From positions 1 to 64,000 of the forward strand of contig JAIBCC010000032.1 in assembly GCA_019694395.1 (NCBI GenBank): 64,000 nucleotides of DNA, read 5' to 3'. The notes beneath the pieces are model-generated. The model made no database searches. It was not told the DNA's origin and was given only the letters and a program-made list of their open reading frames with translations. This DNA comes from Pyrinomonadaceae bacterium (GTDB lineage: Bacteria > Acidobacteriota > Blastocatellia > Pyrinomonadales > Pyrinomonadaceae). A program made the translations under genes and the position numbers. Shown here piece after piece: positions 33,805-42,517 of this stretch. Every line of letters starts with the position of its first letter. Position 1 is the stretch's first letter.

Positions 33805-35304
33805 ATGTTAGAAATCAGTCCCCGAAATTTTGATGAATTTGTTGCCGAAATGAAAAACGGCAATGTTGTGCCGATTGTGCGGAGCGTTTTGGCGGATTTG
33901 CACACGCCTGTCAGTGCGTTTATGCGTGTCTGCGGAGATGCCAAGCAGTCTTTTTTGCTCGAATCAGTCGAAGGCGGAGAACGCCTGGCTCGGTATTCTT
34001 TTCTCGCAGCGAATCCTATGATGACGATTCGCGCTCATAACCGTGATCTTTCGATTGAAAAAAGCGGCACGACTAAAGCCTTAAAAGATGTAAGTTTGTT
34101 TGAATATTTTCGTGAATATTTTGAACAAAACAAGCTGGCTCACCGGGAAAATCTGCCGCCTCTTTGCGGTGGTGCGGTCGGCTTTTTGACGTATGATGCA
34201 GTGCGTTGGTTTGAACCGATTTTGGACGATAACAAATATTTTGAGCGTGACGATGCCGTTTGGATGTTTTTCAAAACAATTCTGGCATTTGATCGCCTCA
34301 AGCAACGCATCGAAATTGTTTCCGTAGTTTTCACGGACGAAGCGCAAGGCGACGAAGTAAAACTGAAAGAGCTTTATAATGAAGCGGTTGCAGAAACGGA
34401 ACGCATTGAAATTTTGTTGTCTGAAACAGCTAAATTTCCTTCTAATCCGCCTCAAAACGGTGAAAAGCCAAAAGGTTTTGAATCCAACTGGACGAAAAAA
34501 GGTTTTATGGAAAGCGTCCAAAAGATTCAGGAACATATTTTGGCGGGCGATGCTTATCAAGTTGTTTTGTCGCAAAGGTTCAGCCGCAAAATTTCATCCG
34601 CGCCGGTCAATATTTATCGGGCTTTACGGACGACAAATCCTTCGCCTTATATGTTTTACCTCAAATTTGGCGATGAAATTTTAATCGGCGCATCACCCGA
34701 AATGTTGGTGCGGTGTCGCGGCACAAAATTAGATTATCGCCCGATTGCCGGAACTCGTCCGCGTGGAATCAATGAAACCGAAGACTGGATTTTGGGCGAA
34801 GATATGCGTTCGGACGAAAAAGAGATTTCCGAACACGTAATGCTGGTAGATTTAGGGCGCAACGATTTGGGACGAATTGCCGAATATGGTTCGGTCACGG
34901 TCGAAGATTTGATGACGATTGAGCGTTACAGTCACGTTCAGCATCTTGTGACGAGTTTGTCAGCAACTTTGCGGGAAGGTTTTGACCGTTTTGATGCGCT
35001 TGCCTCTTGTTTCCCTGCCGGAACGGTTTCGGGTGCGCCGAAGGTTAGCGCAATGCACATTATCAAAGAACTTGAGCCAACTCATCGCGGCGTTTATGCG
35101 GGTGCAGTCGGTTACATTGATTACGATGATAATTTGGACACTTGCATTGCAATTCGGACGCTTCAACTACGCAACGGAATGGCTTATCTCCAAGCCGGCG
35201 CAGGTGTAGTCGCCGATTCAGTTCCCGAAAAAGAATACGAAGAAACCATCAACAAAGCCCGCGCTTTAGTTAAAGCTATTGAGATTGCGGAAAAAGGTTT
35301 ATAG
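33805..35304 (+). CDS. trpE: Anthranilate synthase component I
   Basis: This 499-residue enzyme converts chorismate and glutamine-derived ammonia to anthranilate, the first step of tryptophan synthesis. The N-terminal domain contains the Trp-inhibition LLES motif (SFLLESVEGGERLARYSFL). The catalytic chorismate-binding domain has RPIAGTRPRG, DEKEISEHVMLVDLGRNDLGRI, SYSHVQHL-like YSHVQHLVTSL and FPAGTVSGAPKVSAM, all conserved. Length is standard. No trpG or other trp gene is visible within the window. It is followed by a small membrane-protein gene rather than by trpG. No Trp-rich leader peptide was seen upstream. Confidence 0.96.
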   Translation: MLEISPRNFDEFVAEMKNGNVVPIVRSVLADLHTPVSAFMRVCGDAKQSFLLESVEGGERLARYSFLAANPMMTIRAHNRDLSIEKSGTTKALKDVSLFEYFREYFEQNKLAHRENLPPLCGGAVGFLTYDAVRWFEPILDDNKYFERDDAVWMFFKTILAFDRLKQRIEIVSVVFTDEAQGDEVKLKELYNEAVAETERIEILLSETAKFPSNPPQNGEKPKGFESNWTKKGFMESVQKIQEHILAGDAYQVVLSQRFSRKISSAPVNIYRALRTTNPSPYMFYLKFGDEILIGASPEMLVRCRGTKLDYRPIAGTRPRGINETEDWILGEDMRSDEKEISEHVMLVDLGRNDLGRIAEYGSVTVEDLMTIERYSHVQHLVTSLSATLREGFDRFDALASCFPAGTVSGAPKVSAMHIIKELEPTHRGVYAGAVGYIDYDDNLDTCIAIRTLQLRNGMAYLQAGAGVVADSVPEKEYEETINKARALVKAIEIAEKGL

Positions 35305-35417
35305 ACCTTCTACAATTTCGATAATTATCTTTTTTCTGTATAATTTACGCTGTCGGAATTTTCTGGCAACGGAACGAAAGTTTCGTATCTTTGATAAGTA
35401 AAAGGAGGGTTAAAAAT

Positions 35418-35591
35418 ATGGATTCCAAAATCCTGTTTTTAGTTCTCAAGGTTCTCTGGATTGGATTTGGAATAGTTCGCTATTTTCAGATACGAAAAAG
35501 AGAAAAGGCATTGATTGAAGAAGTCCAAAACTGCAAGCAACGCCTTGATAACCTTGAGAATGCTGAGAAAACTAAGAAATTAGATTCTTAG
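35418..35591 (+). CDS. 57-residue single-pass membrane protein with coiled-coil tail
   Basis: The ATG at 35418 follows a textbook AAAGGAGG, so this start is chosen over an upstream frame extension. Residues about 4-22 form a transmembrane helix (ILFLVLKVLWIGFGIVRYF). The remainder is a charged amphipathic helix (KREKALIEEVQNCKQRLDNL). TATAAT at 35339 may serve as the -10. A degenerate AACGGA/CGTATC motif lies at 35364-35383. A strong hairpin follows the stop. No function is assigned. Confidence 0.7.
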   Translation: MDSKILFLVLKVLWIGFGIVRYFQIRKREKALIEEVQNCKQRLDNLENAEKTKKLDS

Positions 35592-35599
35592 CAAACTCT

Positions 35600-35626
35600 G
35601 CTCTGGGAGCTACCAACTCCCAGAGC
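35600..35626 (+). terminator. Perfect 10-base hairpin after the 57-residue protein gene
   Basis: GCTCTGGGAG (35600-35609), a seven-base loop and CTCCCAGAGC (35617-35626). The tail CTTATCTT is only moderately T-rich, so it may be an inefficient terminator or attenuator ahead of recX. Confidence 0.65.
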
Positions 35627-35668
35627 CTTATCTTAGATAAATCAAATACAAATAGCAAGAAAAAAATC

Positions 35669-36220
35669 GTGTTCAAAAGAAAATGGAACAAAAAGGCTCG
35701 CACCGAATCCGACGAAGAAATTCCGCGAGAAATAAATCCCGAAAAAGCACGGCAAAAAACTTTTGATCGGGCGGTTAATCTTCTCACTTATAAAGCCCGT
35801 TCCATCAAAGAGTTGCGCGAAAGATTATTGGAAAAAAACTGGACAAATGAACAAATAGTTGATGAAGTGATCGAAAAATTAAAATTCTACGGCTATTTGA
35901 ACGATGAAGTTTTTGCCAAAAGTGTCGCATCCTCTCAACTTCGGCAAAAACCAATTGGCAAACGCCTTTTGCAGCAAAAACTTTCGCAGAAAAAACTTGA
36001 CAAAGAAACGGTTGAAACTGCGTTGGAAAAAGCGTTTGAGGAAACGCCAGAAGACGAATTGATTGATCGTGCGATTGCCAAACGCCTTCGTCTAAAAGGT
36101 AAGCCCGAAACACGCGAAGATGCTAAAAAATTTTATGATTATCTCTTGCGTCAAGGTTTCTCATACGATCTGGTCAGCAATAAAATGCGGGAGTTGGCAA
36201 AACTTGAGGATGAATTTTAG
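35669..36220 (+). CDS. recX: Regulatory protein RecX
   Basis: This 183-residue protein belongs to the RecX family, which binds RecA filaments and modulates recombination. Three-helix repeats are visible: ARQKTFDRAVNLLTYKARSIKELRERL (RAL..L..R..S..EL...L signature), then EQIVDEVIEKLKFYGYLNDEVFAKSVA (V..L...GYLND..FA), then a C-terminal repeat with RQGFSYDLVSNKMREL. The start is a GTG at 35669. recA is not in the window, so the usual recA-recX pairing is broken. SD is weak (AAGAAAAAAATC region). Confidence 0.9.
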   Translation: MFKRKWNKKARTESDEEIPREINPEKARQKTFDRAVNLLTYKARSIKELRERLLEKNWTNEQIVDEVIEKLKFYGYLNDEVFAKSVASSQLRQKPIGKRLLQQKLSQKKLDKETVETALEKAFEETPEDELIDRAIAKRLRLKGKPETREDAKKFYDYLLRQGFSYDLVSNKMRELAKLEDEF

Positions 36221-36271
36221 TTTTGAATTTGAAACGAATTTGGACTATTCTAATCACAAAATTTTAACACT

Positions 36272-36982
36272 ATGAAGCAATGTCCGGTTTGCAAAACAAC
36301 TTATACCGATCCGACTTTGAGTTTTTGTCTGGAAGATGGCGCAGCACTGACCTCTCCTGCAACTGAAGCTCCAACTCAGCAATTTCAAGGTGGAACGAGT
36401 CCGATTCGGGTAAATATCGCACAGGACACCTCACCAACGATTGTTGCTCCGCCAAAAATTCAACCTCCGGCTCCCGAAAAAAAAGGCGGAAGCGGTTTGA
36501 TAATCGGTTTGCTGGCTGCACTTTTGCTTTTGGTCGTGGTCGGAAGCGGGTTGGTTATCGGTTGGCTCTTGCTAAAAGATAATGGAAAACCGGAAGTTGT
36601 TTCTAATAAAACTCCAAATCAGCCTCCGGTAAATTTATCAAACACCACAGACGAAGCAAATAAACTGAAGGACAAAATTGCCAATCTCGAAAAACAAGTT
36701 CAGCAACAAAAAAACGCCAGAGATTCTGTTCCTACTGTTTCAAATACAACTCCGCAATCAACCAAAATAACGGCGCGGGTTAATTCGCCCAATGACGGCT
36801 TTTTAGCTCTCCGAACTGCTCCGAGTGCGGAAGACGGTGAAAGAATTTTGCAGATTCCACACGGTGCAACCGTAACGGTTCTCGCTTGTCTGCCTGCCGC
36901 CAAAGGTAAAAAAGGTCGTTGGTGCCGGGTAGATTATGACGGGAGTTCAGGCTGGGCTTTTGATGGTTTTTTGGTTTATTAG
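36272..36982 (+). CDS. Membrane protein with zinc-ribbon-like N-terminus and SH3 domain
   Basis: This 236-residue protein starts MKQCPVCKTTYTDPTLSFCLEDGAAL, a CxxC...C segment like the zinc-ribbon found at the N-terminus of many acidobacterial regulatory proteins. A Pro-rich linker leads to a transmembrane helix at about 72-95 (LIIGLLAALLLLVVVGSGLVIG). A coiled coil spans about 122-150, and a C-terminal bacterial SH3 domain covers about 165-236 (LALRTAPSAEDGERILQIPHG ... WCRVDYDGSSGWAFDGFL). The SH3 part should bind peptidoglycan or peptides in the periplasm. No ribosome site is obvious upstream. It converges with the next gene, 10 bases away. Confidence 0.8.
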   Translation: MKQCPVCKTTYTDPTLSFCLEDGAALTSPATEAPTQQFQGGTSPIRVNIAQDTSPTIVAPPKIQPPAPEKKGGSGLIIGLLAALLLLVVVGSGLVIGWLLLKDNGKPEVVSNKTPNQPPVNLSNTTDEANKLKDKIANLEKQVQQQKNARDSVPTVSNTTPQSTKITARVNSPNDGFLALRTAPSAEDGERILQIPHGATVTVLACLPAAKGKKGRWCRVDYDGSSGWAFDGFLVY

Positions 36983-36991
36983 ATTTTTCTA

Positions 36992-37936
36992 TTATTGTTC
37001 AGTAACTTGATTCTTTACAGGAACTCCGCCTGATGCCACAATTGCAGTTTTTACCGCTGTTACAAGTCTTCCTTTTGGAGCAGTTCCTTTGATAAGTAAA
37101 TACGAATTTCCCTTTTCGACCTGAACATTCTTAAACCCTTTTTTTCGTAAAGCTTTAGTAACTTTTGCCACTAATTTTTCATCAATCGTTATAGTTTTTG
37201 AAGGCGTATCACTTGCCGAAGGTCGAAGCAGTTTTGGAGGCGTAAAAGTTTTGATGGTTTTGAGGAAAATAATTATGCTTCCGTCTGTATCTTTTCGATG
37301 AGTTTTGATGGCGAAAATTCCATCGCCTTGATCGTAACTAATCGCCCGCAAAAGATAAGTTTCTCCAATTTTAACCGGCACAGTTTGATAAAAATTTAAT
37401 CCGTTCGCGGAGAATTCATTTTTTATATCGCTTATTTTGTCAGGCGGTTGATACTTAGCAAGGGCAATAAATTCCGCACTATTTTCGTTGATTTTTTCAA
37501 TTGGCAACTCTCCAATATCAGCGATTAGTCCGTGATTTTCTTTAACCGTAAAATTTCGCTGCATAATAAACGAATTTTTCTTTAATTCAAGTAAGGGAGC
37601 AAAATAATAGTTTGAGATTTCGGTAAAAGGATAAATTGATCCTCCAAAGCTGTCTGGGTTATCTAAAGGTTTATCAATCATCCCGTCAGGAAAAAGTCTA
37701 AATGCCTTTACTCCGATTTTGTCAGCTTCGGCAGAATCTTCCTTACTTACAGAAACCACTTCTTCCATCAATTTTTGCCAATACTCCTGAACTTTATCCG
37801 AAGAATAGTGGGTCCGTTTCATTTGGCTCGTAACCTTTCGCCATTTGCTAATTTTTTCCAGACGCAATAAATCCTGACTATAAATAAAATTGGTTAGCAG
37901 AAAGATAAAAAAAGATAGTTTGAGAAAAGTTTTCAT
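36992..37936 (-). CDS. Secreted protein with C-terminal BON-like domain
   Basis: The ATG at 37936 (GGAGA upstream) begins the signal peptide MKTFLKLSFFIFLLTNFIYS; the in-frame extension to 37954 is not needed. Product 314 residues. Residues about 20-240 are unrecognised, with several Phe/Tyr-rich strands. The last 65 residues (ITIDEKLVAKVTKALRKKGF ... GTAPKGRLVTAVKTAIVASG) align closely with the C-terminal BON domain of the lipoprotein at 38456-38935, including the ending PVKNxVTEx. The two proteins therefore share a domain by duplication. BON domains bind phospholipid or peptidoglycan. Confidence 0.7.
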   Translation of the reverse strand: MKTFLKLSFFIFLLTNFIYSQDLLRLEKISKWRKVTSQMKRTHYSSDKVQEYWQKLMEEVVSVSKEDSAEADKIGVKAFRLFPDGMIDKPLDNPDSFGGSIYPFTEISNYYFAPLLELKKNSFIMQRNFTVKENHGLIADIGELPIEKINENSAEFIALAKYQPPDKISDIKNEFSANGLNFYQTVPVKIGETYLLRAISYDQGDGIFAIKTHRKDTDGSIIIFLKTIKTFTPPKLLRPSASDTPSKTITIDEKLVAKVTKALRKKGFKNVQVEKGNSYLLIKGTAPKGRLVTAVKTAIVASGGVPVKNQVTEQ

Positions 37937-37990
37937 AAGGTCTCCGTTTTCCAACCTAAATGTATCAAATTTCTAAGATTTATTAAAAAC

Positions 37991-38024
37991 AAAAAAGTCC
38001 GTCAGCATTCAACTGACAGACCTT
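37991..38024 (-). terminator. Rho-independent terminator of the BON-LysM gene
   Basis: On the minus strand AAGGTCTGTCAG, a seven-base loop, CTGACGGACTT and then TTTTG: an 11-base stem with one wobble pair followed by a T-run. It lies 27 bases past the stop of the gene at 38051. Confidence 0.85.
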
Positions 38025-38050
38025 CTTGTTTATTCAATTGTGGTGAACGG

Positions 38051-38422
38051 TTATGCTTCTGGGATAACCAATTCTTGTCCCGGGAAAATTCTGTCCGGGT
38101 CATCCAATTTATCGCGGTTAGCTTCAAAAATTGCATTCCAGCTAACGCCGTATTTTTTACCGATTTTGCTCAGATTGTCGCCTGATTGAACGGTGTAAGT
38201 GTTGGACGCGGCTTCGGGTGCTGAAATATTCAGAACCAAATCGCCTGAACGATAATCAGGATCAATTTCGTTATATTTGTCCCAGAGAACTTTCTTTGAT
38301 TCTGCGCTGTCGGCTGAACCTTCGATAGTTAAAAAGCCTTCGCCTTCTGAAACGTTGAGTCCTGCAACACCAAGACTGGTGGCTAAGTCAATAAGTGATT
38401 GATATTTTTCTACCAATGACAT
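38051..38422 (-). CDS. BON-LysM protein (Kbp/YgaU-like)
   Basis: This 123-residue protein has no signal peptide. Residues about 10-65 form a BON domain (LNVSEGEGFLTIEGSADSAE SKKVLWDKYNEIDPDY). Residues about 73-121 form a LysM domain (TYTVQSGDNLSKIGKKYGVS ... PDRIFPGQELVIP). The same order and size are found in Escherichia coli Kbp (YgaU), a cytoplasmic K+-binding protein. The role may be K+ sensing or wall binding, and homology is inferred from domain order. AAGGAG precedes the ATG. The BON lipoprotein gene lies 33 bases upstream and a terminator follows. Confidence 0.88.
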   Translation of the reverse strand: MSLVEKYQSLIDLATSLGVAGLNVSEGEGFLTIEGSADSAESKKVLWDKYNEIDPDYRSGDLVLNISAPEAASNTYTVQSGDNLSKIGKKYGVSWNAIFEANRDKLDDPDRIFPGQELVIPEA

Positions 38423-38455
38423 TGTTTTTTACTCCTTACTTAAAACTACCCAAAA

Positions 38456-38935
38456 CTACTTTTCAGTAACTTCGTTTTTAACCGGTTTTCCGGCTGCTTC
38501 TTGTGCAACTTTTACTGCTTCGGCTAATTTTCCTTTTGGAACTGTTCCGCGGATGGTAGCCGGAGTGGTGGTTGTGTCAACTTTTACATCGTTGAATCCT
38601 TTTGCTTTCAGAGCATCTTCGATTTTCTTTTGATCGGCAGATGTTGCAGCAGCAGGAGTTGGTGTCGGGGTAGGTTTAACGGTCAATTTGCTTGAATCAA
38701 CAGATTTAGCTCCGTCAACTTTAGCAGCGGTTTCAACCGCAGTTTTGGTAGCGGCATCAGCAACTTCGCCTGATACGGTAACAACGCCGTCTTTAACGGC
38801 AACAGTTACACCAGCAGGTGCTTTAGCTTTAACGGCTGCATCAGCGGCTTTTTGCAAATCTGCATCACTTTTGCCCCAGCAAGCAGACAAAGTTAATGCT
38901 GCTGCCAAACATAAAATAGTCAAAATCTTTTTCAT
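38456..38935 (-). CDS. Lipoprotein with two BON domains
   Basis: This 159-residue protein has a short signal peptide and lipobox (AALTLSACWG, Cys19), so it is probably membrane-anchored. BON domain 1 spans about 24-85 (AVKAKAPAGVTVAVKDGVVT VSGEVADAATKTAVE). A PTPTPTPAAA linker follows. BON domain 2 covers about 98-159 (KIEDALKAKGFNDVKVDTTT ... PKGKLAEAVKV). The second BON domain is the one shared with the protein at 36992. GGAGGG precedes the ATG. The 5' leader is about 140 bases long, starting from the TTGACA promoter at 39087-39114. Confidence 0.87.
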   Translation of the reverse strand: MKKILTILCLAAALTLSACWGKSDADLQKAADAAVKAKAPAGVTVAVKDGVVTVSGEVADAATKTAVETAAKVDGAKSVDSSKLTVKPTPTPTPAAATSADQKKIEDALKAKGFNDVKVDTTTTPATIRGTVPKGKLAEAVKVAQEAAGKPVKNEVTEK

Positions 38936-39086
38936 TCTTTCCCTCCAGAAAAACTGTCTATACTAATTAAATTTGAACCTCAAGTCTCGTGCACACCTTC
39001 AATCAGCAGAAAGCGTTAATCGCCTCTGGGGGCTGACCGCTTTTTGAAACTTTCACTGAGAGACTTCATTGAAAATTCTTGATGAA

Positions 39087-39114
39087 GTTATACGGAATTT
39101 AACTTCTTGTCAAT
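39087..39114 (-). promoter_or_regulatory. Strong housekeeping promoter of the BON operon, with long leader
   Basis: On the minus strand TTGACA (39114-39109), 16 bases, TATAAC (39092-39087). The predicted start near 39080 gives a leader of about 145 bases before the ATG at 38935. The leader includes a hairpin (AAAGCG/CGCTTT around 39016-39045) enclosing a G/C-rich loop. The leader matches no riboswitch I recognise. Confidence 0.6.
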
Positions 39115-39154
39115 CCCAAAATGAACTTTTTCATCAAAATTTTTAAATATTTTA

Positions 39155-39670
39155 TCACAAAATTTCTTCGGCTATAAAACGGGCTAAATCAAAAGACGTA
39201 AGTTCAGGTTTGACAACAAGATGCCAGTCCGCCAGACAATAAACTTTATTGCGTTCATCAAAGAGTTTTTTGACCGTCGTTTTGTCTTTGGCAAGGGGGC
39301 GGACAGTTCTTGAAAAAGTAATATTGCGCCAACAATGTTCAAAGTCTGATTCCAGCCAAATCGAAGTGCATTTGTGATTTTTGATAAGCTCACGATTTGT
39401 TTCGGAAACCCAGGTTCCACCGCCTAGAGAAATGATCTGTGTATCGTTTTTGGTTAAAACTTCTTGCAAACTTTCGGTTTCGACTCCGCGAAAATACGGC
39501 TCACCTTTTTGTTCGACCAACTCGGCGATAGAAAGTTCTTCTTTTCTTTCGATATAATCGTCAAGATCAACGGTTTCGGTTCGCAAAATATGAGACAGAC
39601 ATTTAGCTACGGTCGACTTTCCAACTCCCATAAATCCTGTCAAAACTATACGATTTTTACCGTTATTCAT
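39155..39670 (-). CDS. aroK: Shikimate kinase
   Basis: This 171-residue P-loop enzyme phosphorylates shikimate with ATP, step five of the chorismate pathway. Walker A is GFMGVGKSTVAKCL (residues 12-25). The shikimate-binding DLDDYIER, the GEPYFRGVETESL segment (E-x-x-F-R), SLGGGTW (G-G-G) and a lid arginine in FSRTVRPLA are all present. Length is standard. It lies 24 bases downstream of aroA, so the two chorismate-pathway genes form an operon that also feeds TrpE. Confidence 0.95.
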   Translation of the reverse strand: MNNGKNRIVLTGFMGVGKSTVAKCLSHILRTETVDLDDYIERKEELSIAELVEQKGEPYFRGVETESLQEVLTKNDTQIISLGGGTWVSETNRELIKNHKCTSIWLESDFEHCWRNITFSRTVRPLAKDKTTVKKLFDERNKVYCLADWHLVVKPELTSFDLARFIAEEIL

Positions 39671-39694
39671 TTTTTGTTTCTATAGGATTAAAAT

Positions 39695-41023
39695 TTATCT
39701 TTTTAGTCTTTCTAAAGTCTCAAAAAACGCCGGAAATGAAACGCTTGCCCATTCTGCATCGTTGATCGTGGTTTCGCCTTCGGCAAAAAGTCCGGCAATT
39801 GCAAAAGCCATTGCAATTCGATGATCGTGATAAACATCAATTGTTGCACCTTTCAGTTTTGATTTCTCGACACGCAATCCATCAGAAAATTCTTCGACTG
39901 TAGCTCCCATTCTCCGCAAATTTTCAACTACAGCACTAATTCTGTCAGATTCTTTGACTCGTAGTTCTTCCGCCTCGCGGATTTCCAAACCGTTTTCTAG
40001 TTGTGTTCCAAAAACCGCCAGAACCGGAATTTCATCAATAATATTGGAAATCACATCACCTTTGAGGACATTTGATTCCGGTTTTGAAGTCAGACTCGCG
40101 CTTCCGATCACGCGCAAATCGCCGACTTTTTCGTTACAAACTTCCCTTTCATCCAGAATCTCAATTTCTGCGCCGAGATTTTGTAAAACATCTACGATTC
40201 CGCGCCGTGACGGATTCAAACCGACATTTTTCAGAGTAATTTCCGAATTTGGCAAACACGCACCTGCCACCAAGAAAAATGCTGCCGAAGAAATATCCGA
40301 AGGCACATTCAAATCCCGCGCGGTCAATTCGGAATTGCCGTCAATCGTGATTTTATGAATAAAGTCAGTGCCGTCAACGAGGTATTGCTCTTCCAGTTCA
40401 ACGCCCAAATATTTGAGCATTAATTCGGTATGATTTCTTGAATTCGGGGTTGGTTTCTTTGATCTTGGATTAAGAACCGCAGTTTTTCCGTCGGCAAAAA
40501 GTCCGGCTAACAAAATGCAGGATTTAACCTGTGCGCTAGCGACTTTTGAACCATAAGTAATTGCCCGTAAAGGATTTTTACCCGTAATCCGAAGCGGTGC
40601 GTGATTTTCTTCGGAAGCAATTTCTGCATCCATCAACTGCAATGGCAAAATTACACGCTGCATCGGACGCTTTGAAAGCGATTCATCACCAACCAGAACA
40701 GAGTTAAAATTTTGTCCCGCCAAAATTCCGGCTAACATCCGCATCGTTGTTCCGCTGTTGCCGCAGTCCAAATCTTCGGTCGGCGCGGTAAATCCTGTTT
40801 TTCCAACGCCCTGCACATAAACCGTTGAGCCTTCGCGTTTAATTTCTACCCCAAGTTTTTCCAAACAAGAAAGAGTCGACGCACAATCTGCGCTGGTCGC
40901 AAAATTTTCGATCTTGGTCGAGCCGTTGGCTAATGTCGCAAACATTGCCGCTCGATGCGAAATTGATTTATCTCCCGGAAGTTCTATAGTTCCCTGCAAG
41001 TAATTTGCCGATTTGATTTTCAT
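39695..41023 (-). CDS. aroA: 3-phosphoshikimate 1-carboxyvinyltransferase (EPSP synthase)
   Basis: This 442-residue enzyme transfers enolpyruvate from PEP to shikimate 3-phosphate. Signatures include PGDKSISHRAAMFATLA near residue 17, LDCGNSGTTMRMLAGIL near 85, and RVKESDRISAVVENLRRMG and DHRIAMAFAIAGL near the C-terminus. The LDCGNSGTTMR sequence places it with the bacterial class in which Gly-Asn-Ser-Gly-Thr forms the PEP site. It is followed by aroK. The 114-base gap upstream of it carries GTCTCAA tandem words (41041-41090). Confidence 0.97.
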   Translation of the reverse strand: MKIKSANYLQGTIELPGDKSISHRAAMFATLANGSTKIENFATSADCASTLSCLEKLGVEIKREGSTVYVQGVGKTGFTAPTEDLDCGNSGTTMRMLAGILAGQNFNSVLVGDESLSKRPMQRVILPLQLMDAEIASEENHAPLRITGKNPLRAITYGSKVASAQVKSCILLAGLFADGKTAVLNPRSKKPTPNSRNHTELMLKYLGVELEEQYLVDGTDFIHKITIDGNSELTARDLNVPSDISSAAFFLVAGACLPNSEITLKNVGLNPSRRGIVDVLQNLGAEIEILDEREVCNEKVGDLRVIGSASLTSKPESNVLKGDVISNIIDEIPVLAVFGTQLENGLEIREAEELRVKESDRISAVVENLRRMGATVEEFSDGLRVEKSKLKGATIDVYHDHRIAMAFAIAGLFAEGETTINDAEWASVSFPAFFETLERLKR

Positions 41024-41040
41024 TTGGAATATTTTAGATT

Positions 41041-41090
41041 GTCAAAGGTCGAAAGTCTAATGTCTCAAGTCTCAAGTCTCAAGTCTCAGG
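41041..41090. repeat. Tandem GTCTCAA word repeat upstream of aroA
   Basis: The segment has GTCAAAGGTCGAAAGTCTAA followed by TGTCTCAA and three GTCTCAA-type units. Unit length is 7 bases. The AAAGTCTAATGTC word recurs on the other strand at 46391-46428. It is not a CRISPR array: no 25-base or longer repeat and no unique spacers. Confidence 0.7.
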
Positions 41091-41137
41091 TAATTTGAGT
41101 TTCGAGCTTTCCTCTACGTTCTTTGAGTCTCTGCGTT

Positions 41138-42517
41138 TTATTTTTTCTCTAAAATCTTGGCTTTTAAATTCCCGTTTGCTAATCGAATTTTCACATTTTC
41201 GTCTATTTTAACCTGGTCAATGTTGTGCAAAATTTTTCCATTTTCGCTTTCCACTATTGAGTAACCGCGTTTTAGAACCGAAAGCGGAGAAAGCGCGTCC
41301 AAAGAAGCCATTTTGATTTTTAATTTTTCGTCCTGTCCATCAATAACATCTTTAATTGCAGAGAGTTGACGCTGTTTCAATAAAGCCAGACGAGTTTGAT
41401 TTTCCGAAACTTTGGCGGCTAATTTGATGGGGGAAAGCCGATTTCGCAGCAATTCCAAACACTTTTCACTTTGACGTAATTTTTCTTCAAAAACGGTTTC
41501 CATCCGGTCTTGAAAATCTTCGATCTCATATTTCCAATCTTTTATTTGGTTGGGAAATTCGTGAAAAACGGATGAATAAGCCAATTCCTGCAATGAATTA
41601 CGCGCCTGCAAAATCTTATAGTTGACGATCTGAAAAAGATCGTTTGTTCGCTGAAAGAGAAAATTTTCCAGATTTTCTTCGTTTTCCGCTACGATTTCAG
41701 CCGCCGCAGACGGTGTTGCGGCGCGAACATCCGCCACAAAATCCGCAATTGTCCAATCAATTTCGTGACCAACCGCAGAAATAACCGGAATTTTGGAATT
41801 GCGAATCGCGCGGGCAACCCGTTCTTCGTTAAAAGCCCACAAGTCTTCACTCGAACCGCCGCCCCGTCCAACAATCAGCACATCAATCTTCTCGTCCGAA
41901 ATTTCGTTAAATTTATTGGCTAATTTTATGGCTTTTTCGATTTCTTCCCCCGCAGTTTCGCCCTGCACACGAGTTGGGATGAGCGTGATATGAACCGTTT
42001 TTGTGCGTCGCCCTAAAACATTCAAAATATCGTGAAAAGCCGCTCCGTTCGGCGAAGTGACGACACCGACTCGCTTGGGAAAATACGGCAAAGGTCGTTT
42101 TAATTCAACATCAAACAAGCCTTCTTTAGCGAGCTTGGCTTTGATCTGCTCAAACGCGACTTTTAACGCGCCTTCGCCGACCGGTTCGAGCGATTCGACC
42201 AAAATCTGATATTCACCTTTCGGTTCATAAACGGAAAGCTTCCCGCGCACACGCACTTGTAAACCATCAAACGGCTTAAACCGAATTCTCAGATTATTGC
42301 GAATATAACAAGCCGCCTTTAATTGCGAAAAGCCATCGTGCAAGGTGAAATACCAATGCCCCGAATTTGCCGAAATGAAATTAACGATCTCACCTTCGAG
42401 CCAGACAGACGAAAAGCCTTTCTCCAACGCTTTTTTGACACTTTCGTTTAATTCCGAAACGGTCATTGGGCGGCGTTCTTCTTCGTCGAAAAGTGATTCT
42501 AGTAAAGAGGATTTCAT
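41138..42517 (-). CDS. xseA: Exodeoxyribonuclease VII large subunit
   Basis: This 459-residue catalytic/DNA-binding subunit degrades single-stranded DNA. The N-terminal OB fold spans about 17-115 (MTVSELNESVKKALEKGFSS ... GHWYFTLHDGFSQLKAACY). The catalytic domain carries RVGVVTSPNGAAFHDIL and DVLIVGRGGGSSEDLWAFNEERVARAI, then PVISAVGHEIDWTIADFVADVRAATPSAAAE split by sense, all typical of XseA. A coiled coil and C-terminal barrel follow. No xseB is downstream in the window. The start overlaps the stop of the VWA gene by four bases (ATGA), so it is translationally coupled to a surface-protein operon, an unusual context. Confidence 0.96.
   Translation of the reverse strand: MKSSLLESLFDEEERRPMTVSELNESVKKALEKGFSSVWLEGEIVNFISANSGHWYFTLHDGFSQLKAACYIRNNLRIRFKPFDGLQVRVRGKLSVYEPKGEYQILVESLEPVGEGALKVAFEQIKAKLAKEGLFDVELKRPLPYFPKRVGVVTSPNGAAFHDILNVLGRRTKTVHITLIPTRVQGETAGEEIEKAIKLANKFNEISDEKIDVLIVGRGGGSSEDLWAFNEERVARAIRNSKIPVISAVGHEIDWTIADFVADVRAATPSAAAEIVAENEENLENFLFQRTNDLFQIVNYKILQARNSLQELAYSSVFHEFPNQIKDWKYEIEDFQDRMETVFEEKLRQSEKCLELLRNRLSPIKLAAKVSENQTRLALLKQRQLSAIKDVIDGQDEKLKIKMASLDALSPLSVLKRGYSIVESENGKILHNIDQVKIDENVKIRLANGNLKAKILEKK

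Noticed and set aside
39000-39080. Possible riboswitch in the 145-base leader of the BON lipoprotein gene
   Set aside because: There is a hairpin with a G/C-rich loop, but I could not match any known riboswitch core (SAM, TPP, c-di-GMP, c-di-AMP). Left as a structured leader only.
41041-41090. Tandem repeats as a CRISPR array
   Set aside because: Units are 7 bases with no spacers, and no cas gene is present.
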